Part shown: piece after piece, positions 58,105 to 64,000 of the stretch
Layout of the letters: the number at the start of each line of letters is the position of its first letter
How positions within the stretch are numbered: position 1 is the stretch's first letter
NCBI RefSeq assembly: GCF_043780375.1
Contig: NZ_JAYWCU010000144.1
Span: forward strand, 1 to 64,000
Source: Emticicia sp043780375
Lineage (GTDB): Bacteria > Bacteroidota > Bacteroidia > Cytophagales > Spirosomataceae
Direction: 5' to 3'
DNA length: 64,000 bases
Made by a program: the position numbers and the translations under genes
Notes under the pieces: model-generated
The model's input: the letters and a program-made list of their open reading frames with translations, nothing else
Databases searched by the model: none
What the model was told of the DNA's origin: nothing

Positions 58105-58216
58105 CTTTAAGAGATTATTTATGTTTTTTGATTTGGGCTTAAAATGACCTCTTTAACTTACTATTCGTTGAAAAAATATCATTTTTTACCAGCAAAAAAC
58201 TTAAATAACCGCTGAG
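58105..58216. mobile_element. MITE-like element, 112 bp, copy B
   Basis: Starts CTTTAAGAGATTATTTATG and ends AAAAAACTTAAATAACCGCTGAG. It aligns with the reverse complement of the element at 21475-21645 except for an internal gap of about 60 bp. Non-coding; located between the RmlD-like gene and atpG. Confidence 0.75.
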
Positions 58217-58247
58217 ACCAAAACTTGAATAGACAGATGTGATAAAC

Positions 58248-58289
58248 TTAAAAAAGGCTATAAATCTTTCGATTTATAGCCTTTTTTAA
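58248..58289. terminator. Strong bidirectional terminator before atpG stop
   Basis: Perfect 19-bp arms (58248-58266 and 58271-58289), core GGCTATAAATC, loop TTTC, flanked by A and T runs. It ends the atpA-atpG transcript and transcription from the left. Confidence 0.92.
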
Positions 58290-58306
58290 AATATTTATCA
58301 GCCGAA

Positions 58307-59188
58307 TTACTTTCCTTTCAAAGCCTCTGCACCGCCTACAATCTCCAAAATTTCTTTTGTAATTGCAGCTTGGCGACTACGGTTATACTCAATTTTCAAT
58401 GAGCGTAACATTTCGTTGGCGTTTTCGGTTGCTTTATCCATTGCGGTCATTCTGGCTCCGTGTTCAGAAGCATTCGACTCCAAAACAGATTTGAATAACT
58501 GCATTTTGATTGCTTTTGGCATCAATTCCAAAACAATTTCTTCTTCCGATGGTTCAAAAAGATAATCGGTTTTGGTAGTATTAGTATCATTTTTCTTATC
58601 TACCATTGGCAACATTTGCTCTGTGCGGATAACTTGTGTAGCTACATTCTTGAATTCATTGAAAACAAGCTCTACTACATCATACTTTCCTTCGGCAAAT
58701 GCTTCCATTACTTCCTCAGCACCCTGGCGGGCAGTAGCAAAATTCAAGCGTTGGAAAATATCCATATAGCCTGAATTTATCTTATAACCTCGTTTTTTCA
58801 GTGTTTCACCACCTTTTTTACCGAGAGGCATAATTTCGACATTACCTTTGGCAGCTTGAGAAGCATATTTTTCGTTGATAAGAGCAATGGCAGCTTTCAC
58901 AATATTGGCATTAAAAGCTCCGCAAAGTCCACGGTCTGATGTAACAACAATGACCAAAACTTTTTCTACAAGACGTACCTTAGTATATGGACTTGATGCT
59001 CCTACTTCGGTATTTGCCGAAACAGTCGAAATCAACTCGTTCAACTTTGTTGCGTACGGACGCATTTGAATAATGGCATCTTGAGCACGACGAAGTTTCG
59101 CCGCAGATACCATTTTCATTGCTTTGGTAATTTGAGTTGTCGAATTTACCGAAACAATTCTATTTCTAACTTCTTTTAATGAAGGCAT
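58307..59188 (-). CDS. atpG: F-type ATP synthase gamma subunit
   Basis: A 293-residue central-stalk subunit of F1. N-terminal helix PSLKEVRNRIVSVNSTTQITKAMKMVSAAKLRRAQ, the conserved VVTSDRGLCGAFNANI, and the C-terminal helix with MTAMDKATENANEML and YNRSRQAAITKEILEIVGGAEAL. Full length. It follows atpA by 105 bp filled with an inverted repeat. Confidence 0.96.
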   Translation of the reverse strand: MPSLKEVRNRIVSVNSTTQITKAMKMVSAAKLRRAQDAIIQMRPYATKLNELISTVSANTEVGASSPYTKVRLVEKVLVIVVTSDRGLCGAFNANIVKAAIALINEKYASQAAKGNVEIMPLGKKGGETLKKRGYKINSGYMDIFQRLNFATARQGAEEVMEAFAEGKYDVVELVFNEFKNVATQVIRTEQMLPMVDKKNDTNTTKTDYLFEPSEEEIVLELMPKAIKMQLFKSVLESNASEHGARMTAMDKATENANEMLRSLKIEYNRSRQAAITKEILEIVGGAEALKGK

Positions 59189-59198
59189 CTTTTTAATT

Positions 59199-59290
59199 AA
59201 TTAAGAATTAAAAATTGAGTATTGAAAATGAATGTAAAATATTACAAAACCGATTCTCAATACTCAATTCTCAATTCTACATTCTTAATT
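59199..59290. repeat. Inverted repeat filling the atpA-atpG gap
   Basis: AATTAAGAATTAAAAATTGAGTATTGA on the left (59199 onward) is matched by an inverted, slightly longer arm ending ACATTCTTAATT at 59290, which contains two copies of CTCAATTCT-type words. It occupies most of the 105-bp gap. Confidence 0.6.
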
Positions 59291-59293
59291 ATT

Positions 59294-60871
59294 TTAAGCG
59301 TATTTCTCTGCTAATTCTTTACCAACTTTCTTGATGATGTCAGTTATCGTATCGTCCAATTTACCTGCTGCAAGTTTATCAATCACTTCTGAATATTGAG
59401 CTTTCAACAACAAGATAAATTCTTTTTCAAATTCTTTTACTTTTTCTACTGGCACTTTGTCCATCACACCGTTGATAGAAGCATAAATAATTGCTACTTG
59501 GTCACCAACTGGCACTGGAGAGAACTGAGCTTGTTTCAAAATTTCTTGGTTTTTACGACCACGATCAATTGTTAGCTTTGTAGTAGCATCGAGGTCAGAA
59601 CCAAACTTAGAAAACGCTTCCAATTCACGAAACTGTGCTTGGTCAAGTTTTAAAGTACCCGCTACTTTTTTCATCGACTTAATTTGAGCATTTCCACCTA
59701 CACGTGATACCGAGATACCAACGTTAATAGCTGGACGAATACCTGCGTTAAACAAGTTTGACTCCAAGAAGATTTGACCATCAGTAATCGAAATTACGTT
59801 AGTCGGAATATATGCTGAAACGTCACCTGCTTGAGTTTCGATAATCGGAAGAGCAGTTAGTGAACCACCACCTTTTACTTTACCTATTAAAGAAGGAGGC
59901 AAATCGTTCATTTCTCTTGCAATCGAATCATCAGACGTGATTTTTGCGGCACGCTCTAACAAACGGCTGTGAAGATAGAAAACGTCTCCTGGATATGCTT
60001 CACGACCTGGAGGACGACGAAGCAACAATGACACCTCACGGTAAGCAACTGCTTGTTTCGACAAGTCATCATAGATAACCAATGCAGGACGACCAGTATC
60101 ACGGAAATATTCACCGATAGCAGCACCTGTAAATGGAGCAAAGAACTGCATTGGAGAGGGGTCAGCCGCACCAGCATTTACAATAACTGTATATGCCATT
60201 GCACCATATCTACGAAGTGTTTGCTCAACAGCTTTCACAGTAGATGCTTTTTGACCACACGCTACATAAATACAATATACTGGCTCGCCTTTGTCGTAAA
60301 ATTCTTTTTGATTGATGATGGTATCAATACAAACTGCAGTTTTTCCAGTCTGACGGTCACCGATAACCAACTCACGTTGTCCACGACCAATTGGAATCAT
60401 GGCATCAATTGATTTGATACCTGTTTGTAGAGGCTCAGTTACAGGCTGACGATAGATAACCCCTGGTGCTTTACGTTCCAAAGGCATTTCAAAAGTTTCG
60501 CCTTGAATCGGACCATTTCCGTCGATAGGTTCTGCCAAAGTATTTACAACACGACCTATAATGCCTTCACCTACTTTTACAGAGGCAATTTCACCTGTAC
60601 GTTTTACGGTTGCTCCTTCTTTGATACCTGCCGAATCACCCAATAGTACCGCTCCTACGTTGTCTTCTTCGAGGTTAAGTGCAAGGGCTTTTAAGCCGTT
60701 TTCAAATGCCAGCAATTCGCCGGCTTGAACTTTTGATAAACCATATATACGTGCTACACCGTCGCCGATTTGTAGCACAGTACCAACTTCTTCGAGTTCG
60801 GCTTCGGTTCTTGAACCTGCTAATTGCTCACGCAAGATTGCCGAAACTTCATCTGGTCTAACTGATGCCAT
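59294..60871 (-). CDS. atpA: F-type ATP synthase alpha subunit
   Basis: A 525-residue F1 alpha subunit. The ATG at 60871 (MASVRPDEVSAILREQL) is the family start; an upstream extension adds 18 residues. P-loop GDRQTGKTAVCID, Walker B region PALVIYDDLSKQAVAYREVSLLLRRPPGREAYPGD, and the C-terminal helical domain. Full length. Usually preceded by atpH and the Fo genes; here the upstream gene is comB in the opposite direction. Confidence 0.97.
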   Translation of the reverse strand: MASVRPDEVSAILREQLAGSRTEAELEEVGTVLQIGDGVARIYGLSKVQAGELLAFENGLKALALNLEEDNVGAVLLGDSAGIKEGATVKRTGEIASVKVGEGIIGRVVNTLAEPIDGNGPIQGETFEMPLERKAPGVIYRQPVTEPLQTGIKSIDAMIPIGRGQRELVIGDRQTGKTAVCIDTIINQKEFYDKGEPVYCIYVACGQKASTVKAVEQTLRRYGAMAYTVIVNAGAADPSPMQFFAPFTGAAIGEYFRDTGRPALVIYDDLSKQAVAYREVSLLLRRPPGREAYPGDVFYLHSRLLERAAKITSDDSIAREMNDLPPSLIGKVKGGGSLTALPIIETQAGDVSAYIPTNVISITDGQIFLESNLFNAGIRPAINVGISVSRVGGNAQIKSMKKVAGTLKLDQAQFRELEAFSKFGSDLDATTKLTIDRGRKNQEILKQAQFSPVPVGDQVAIIYASINGVMDKVPVEKVKEFEKEFILLLKAQYSEVIDKLAAGKLDDTITDIIKKVGKELAEKYA

Positions 60872-60939
60872 ATAATTTTTTGATGAGTTTTGAATATAAA
60901 ATTGAGAAAACAAAGGCAATACCATTGCTTTTTCGGGTG

Positions 60940-60947
60940 CAAAATTA
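60940..60947 (-). promoter_or_regulatory. Bacteroidota-type -7 box of atpA
   Basis: Minus-strand TAATTTTG followed by C; exact TAnnTTTG match 69 bp upstream of the atpA start codon. Confidence 0.5.
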
Positions 60948-61158
60948 CGACAGTATTTTCACAATTCCGATATATTGATTAAAAAAAGGTTAAAAATGTA
61001 GGATTATTTTTAGAATTTCAGAAAATGGTATATGTTGATTATAAAATTTAAGACTACACTGACCAAATTCAAGACATTTTTGGGTAAATCTGAGCCTTCA
61101 TTTTAGCTTTTGATAGACTTTTTTGGCATCTTTGCCGAAAATTAATTTTGGCTTTAGA

Positions 61159-61866
61159 ATGAAAAATATTGACGTTTGCTTAACTCCAGATTTATTACAT
61201 CTCCACAAGATTGACAATACAATTGTAATTGTTACTGATATTTTTAGAGCTACTTCGTGTATGGTTACAGGCTTTGCATATGGAGTAAAAGCCATTATTC
61301 CTGTCGAAACAGTAGAAGAATGTAAGCAATTACAGGAAAAAGGTTACATTGCTGCTGCCGAACGAAATGCTCAAAAAGTAGAGGGATTCGACCTTGATAA
61401 CTCGCCCTTTAGCTATATGGACGAAAAATTGATTGGTGAAAAAATTGCTATGACTACCACTAATGGTACTTATTCGATTACAATGGCGAAAAAATCGGCA
61501 GTAAAAGTTTTGGTTGGAGCTTTTTTGAATCTCAATGCAATTGTTAATTATTTAAAAACTCAACCTTACGATGTATTGGTACTTTGTGCTGGTTGGAAAG
61601 GAAAAATAAATTTGGAAGACTCTTTATTTGCAGGGGCTTTAGTTGATGCCGTACAAAACGAATATTTCGTAGCAGAAGACAGTGCAATTTTATCAATGCG
61701 TATGTATCAACAAGCTAAAGATGATATGTTGGGCTATTTGGCAAACTCTTCACACATTCGCCGTTTACAACGCTTAGGTATTAATAAAGATATTAGCTAT
61801 TGTTTACAAAGAGATTTATACGATGTTGTGCCTGTGCTTCGTGGAAATGAGTTGGTGAATATGTAA
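61159..61866 (+). CDS. comB: 2-phosphosulfolactate phosphatase-like protein (ComB)
   Basis: A 235-residue ComB-family protein. Motifs: DVCLTPDLLHL, IVTDIFRATSCMVTGFAYGVKAIIPVETVEE, AAERNAQKVEGFDLDNSPF, MTTTNGTYSITMA and VLCAGWKGKINLEDSLFAGAL. In methanogens ComB makes sulfolactate for coenzyme M; in Bacteroidota the family is widespread with a poorly defined role, perhaps in sulfonate or sulfonolipid-related metabolism. The ATG at 61159 is preferred to an upstream TTG. Confidence 0.9.
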   Translation: MKNIDVCLTPDLLHLHKIDNTIVIVTDIFRATSCMVTGFAYGVKAIIPVETVEECKQLQEKGYIAAAERNAQKVEGFDLDNSPFSYMDEKLIGEKIAMTTTNGTYSITMAKKSAVKVLVGAFLNLNAIVNYLKTQPYDVLVLCAGWKGKINLEDSLFAGALVDAVQNEYFVAEDSAILSMRMYQQAKDDMLGYLANSSHIRRLQRLGINKDISYCLQRDLYDVVPVLRGNELVNM

Positions 61867-61960
61867 TAAATAATATGTTCGAGCGAGAATAAATTTTCAC
61901 TCCTTATTTTCAAGGAGGGGAAATGAAAAATCGACATAAATAAACACTTTTTCTTCAAAA

Positions 61961-62986
61961 ATGAAACTAAAATTCCATATTCTTACGCTGCAAATGCGGC
62001 ATACTTTTACCATTGCTCATGGCTCTCGTGATAACATTGATGCCTTTATTGTTGAACTACAAGATGGCGAGCACAGTGGCTACGGCGAAGCTACGCCCAT
62101 TCCTTATTATGGCGTAACTGCCGAAGGAATGAGAGATAAACTCGCTGAATACCAGGAGTTTATTGAAAATTATGACTGGGCGGCACCCCGCTTGCAAAGT
62201 CCCGAAGAATTTTGGGCAGTAATGTATCCTTTTCTAAAAGATGATTCTTTCGCTCATTGTGCTTTAGACATGGCTGCGTGGGACTTGTGGGGTAAAAAGC
62301 AAGGAAAGCCGTTATACGAAATTTGGGGACTGGATATTACTAAAGTTCCTTATTCGAATTATACCATTGGCATTGATACTATTGAAAAAATGGTATCAAA
62401 AATGCAAGAATTTGATTTCCCGATTTATAAAATAAAACTCGGCACCGACCACGATGTAGAAATTGTTCGTGAACTCCGCAAACATACTGATGCACTTTTT
62501 AGAGTTGATGCCAATTGTGCGTGGAGCGTGGAAGAAACGATTGAAAACTCAAAAGCATTTGCCGAGTTGGGCGTTGAGTTCATTGAACAACCCATGAAAA
62601 AAGATGACTACGAGTCAATGACTGAAATAATGAAAGGCTCGGTGTTACCTTTGATTGCCGATGAAAGTTGTATAGTGGAAGAAGATGTAAAAAAATGTGT
62701 CGGAAAATTTGATGGTGTAAACATAAAACTGGCAAAATGTGGTGGAATTACACCAGCCTTACGCATGATTGCCGAAGCTCGTAGTTTAGGTTTACAAGTA
62801 ATGTGTGGCTGCATGACCGAAACAAGTATTGGTATTTCTGCCATCGGGCAACTTGCTCCGCTTCTCGATTATGTAGATATGGATGGTTCAATATTAATTT
62901 CAAACGACCCAGCCGAAGGTGTGTATTTAGAAAAAGGAAAACCTATTTTCCCGAAAAGAAATGGTACAGGGGCGATACTTTTGTAG
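61961..62986 (+). CDS. Dipeptide epimerase (enolase superfamily)
   Basis: A 341-residue enolase-superfamily enzyme of the L-Ala-D/L-Glu epimerase group, probably acting in murein peptide recycling. Capping domain with HTFTIAHGSRDNIDAFIVEL and GYGEATPIPYYG, catalytic K-x-K in YKIKLGTDHD, metal ligands in FRVDANCAWS, EFIEQPM and IADESC, and a second catalytic Lys in GVNIKLAKCGG. Substrate within the group (L-Ala-L-Glu versus other dipeptides) is not determined by sequence alone. Confidence 0.9.
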   Translation: MKLKFHILTLQMRHTFTIAHGSRDNIDAFIVELQDGEHSGYGEATPIPYYGVTAEGMRDKLAEYQEFIENYDWAAPRLQSPEEFWAVMYPFLKDDSFAHCALDMAAWDLWGKKQGKPLYEIWGLDITKVPYSNYTIGIDTIEKMVSKMQEFDFPIYKIKLGTDHDVEIVRELRKHTDALFRVDANCAWSVEETIENSKAFAELGVEFIEQPMKKDDYESMTEIMKGSVLPLIADESCIVEEDVKKCVGKFDGVNIKLAKCGGITPALRMIAEARSLGLQVMCGCMTETSIGISAIGQLAPLLDYVDMDGSILISNDPAEGVYLEKGKPIFPKRNGTGAILL

Positions 62987-63047
62987 TCGAGAGTTTACAA
63001 ACAAGCAATTTAACTAACAATTTGTAGAACTGTGGACTGCAGACTAA

Positions 63048-63557
63048 TCAAAACTCATGCAAAACAATCAATTTTGACTCGACGGTATTACTGATATTTC
63101 CTGCTCGGTCTTTGATTGTTACTTGAAACTTTAATGAATCTTTAACTGGTGTAAAAGGGTGTGGAAAATCTACCGAATAGTCAATTGTTCCTTCAATTGG
63201 GCCAACTTTTCCATCACTTTTTAGGCGTGGGAAAAAGCCAGAATAGGGCACAGCTGGTATAAATTCTTGAAAAACACCTTTCTTTTTACGAAATAGCCGA
63301 ATAATATAATTATAATCGCTTTTTACTTCTGCGGCAGCTTTTTCTTTTTCATTGACACCTAAATCGCCATCGCCATCTTGAAATTTGATAGTCAAAATCA
63401 GTGAATCTTTTTTTGAACCTGTAAAAGCGTCAATTCTGATTTCTTTGCGTAGGTCTTTAAACTCAATACCTGGCTTTACATCGAAAGTTGTTTCTTTGTA
63501 ACATCCTGATAATGATAGTATTACACCAAAAATAATAAATACTGAAACCTTTTTCAT
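63048..63557 (-). CDS. Hypothetical lipoprotein
   Basis: A 169-residue lipoprotein (lipobox LSGC at about residues 16-19, MKKVSVFIIFGVILSLSGC) with an Ig-like/beta-sandwich look: LILTIKFQDGDGDLGVNEKE, a calcium-like DGDGDLG loop, and the C-terminal SLKFQVTIKDRAGNISNTVESK. Similar small lipoproteins are common in Cytophagales. Not recognised as a named family; monocistronic. Confidence 0.75.
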   Translation of the reverse strand: MKKVSVFIIFGVILSLSGCYKETTFDVKPGIEFKDLRKEIRIDAFTGSKKDSLILTIKFQDGDGDLGVNEKEKAAAEVKSDYNYIIRLFRKKKGVFQEFIPAVPYSGFFPRLKSDGKVGPIEGTIDYSVDFPHPFTPVKDSLKFQVTIKDRAGNISNTVESKLIVLHEF

Positions 63558-63582
63558 CGTTAATATGTCATTTTAATTAGTT

Positions 63583-63714
63583 CACAGTAGATAGTCAATA
63601 GATTTTTAAAAAAAACAGTTTTTTTGTGAAAACACGCAAACTTTAAAAGTATTTAAATTGTTGATTATCAATTGTTTACAATCTTATAAACTGTAGTCTA
63701 TTGACTATCGACTA
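63583..63714. repeat. Inverted word array upstream of the LuxE-like gene
   Basis: AGTAGATAGTCAATAGATT (left) and AGTCTATTGACTATCGACTA (right) are near-perfect inverted copies around 90 bp of AT-rich sequence. A related word, GGTCAATAGACCTGAGTCAAC, occurs near 54393-54413. Confidence 0.55.
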
Positions 63715-63753
63715 TTTTTTTCTGCTAATTTAGTAAAAACTTTAAACTTTGCA

Positions 63754-64000
63754 ATGGGTATTCGTGATGAACTAAAATCTGCGGTTTTACAACTAAACGA
63801 TAATTTTGTAAGACCAAATTATTTTGAAGAACTGGCTTTAGAAGTTTTTCGCTTTCAAGCTGTACAAAACCCTGTGTATAATAAATATTTGAGTTTATTA
63901 CGAGTTAATCCCTTAGAAATCAATCGTTTAGACAAAATTCCTTTCTTGCCAATTCAGTTTTTTAAGTACCATAAAGTTGTTTCTAATAATGCTCCTACAC
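63754..64000 (+). CDS. LuxE-like acyl-protein synthetase (5' end only)
   Basis: The first 82 codons of a gene that runs off the window. It begins MGIRDELKSAVLQLNDNF and contains LPIQFFKYHKVV, the N-terminal pattern of LuxE/acyl-protein synthetase-like adenylating enzymes. These activate fatty or aryl acids; in Bacteroidota relatives occur near surface-lipid or polyketide genes, but no such context is visible here. Partial, so domain content cannot be confirmed. Confidence 0.65.
   Translation, partial: MGIRDELKSAVLQLNDNFVRPNYFEELALEVFRFQAVQNPVYNKYLSLLRVNPLEINRLDKIPFLPIQFFKYHKVVSNNAPT

Noticed and set aside
60872..61158. Gap between atpA and comB considered for tRNA or small RNA genes
   Set aside because: No cloverleaf-like pattern or strong terminator hairpin; only the atpA -7 box was found.

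Overview
The window looks like a chromosomal segment from an AT-rich Bacteroidota of the order Cytophagales (Emticicia/Arcicella/Runella-like; the genus is a guess from protein style). Reasons: a SusC/SusD pair, many lipoproteins with a Cys lipobox, Bacteroidota-type -7 promoter boxes (TAnnTTTG), start regions without strong Shine-Dalgarno sequences, DUF6702, GH3 and MerC proteins, and MEP-pathway isoprenoid genes with a type 1 Idi. No tRNA, rRNA, CRISPR array or complete insertion sequence was found.

Layout. 1-9.6 kb: class D beta-lactamase, a lipoprotein, ispE, cytochrome oxidase subunit III, recO, leucyl aminopeptidase, an esterase and a large FAD/Fe-S D-lactate-dehydrogenase-like protein. 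10-29 kb: an accessory nutrient-uptake island with susC, susD, two giant FG-GAP/ASPIC-UnbV lipoproteins, a c-type-heme FG-GAP lipoprotein, a Tat-exported Gfo/Idh/MocA oxidoreductase, and a cytochrome-DUF1549-DUF1553 / DUF1501 pair of the kind best known from Planctomycetes. 29-31.6 kb: a Fic protein with a Gln in place of the catalytic His, then rpsL-rpsG without fusA. 32-37.7 kb: glycosyltransferase, epimerase, MerC-like protein, SppA, GH3 protein. 37.9-43.8 kb: mreBCD, a serine hydrolase, a DUF4097-like protein and an 11-residue-repeat protein. 43.9-50.7 kb: beta-barrel-like protein, MarR regulator, DUF6702, RseP, a TPR-like protein, YpdA and a membrane glycosyltransferase. 50.7-54.3 kb: a minimal dcw cluster (rsmH-ftsL-ftsI). 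54.4-64 kb: TlpA-like lipoprotein, idi, cyclophilin, RmlD-like reductase, atpA-atpG, comB, dipeptide epimerase, a lipoprotein and the start of a LuxE-like gene.

The most unusual signal is a set of short palindromic DNA elements scattered through the window, several lying in frame inside protein genes and adding peptides at loops or N-termini: 15-bp units in the FG-GAP genes, a nested composite in the membrane glycosyltransferase, two in the FAD oxidoreductase, one just after the DUF6702 signal peptide, and one in the SusC leader. This is reminiscent of Rickettsia palindromic elements. A separate MITE-like element occurs twice (171 bp and 112 bp), one copy ending exactly at a start codon. Several conserved operons are broken up here (str, atp, dcw, mre), consistent with a rearranged genome.
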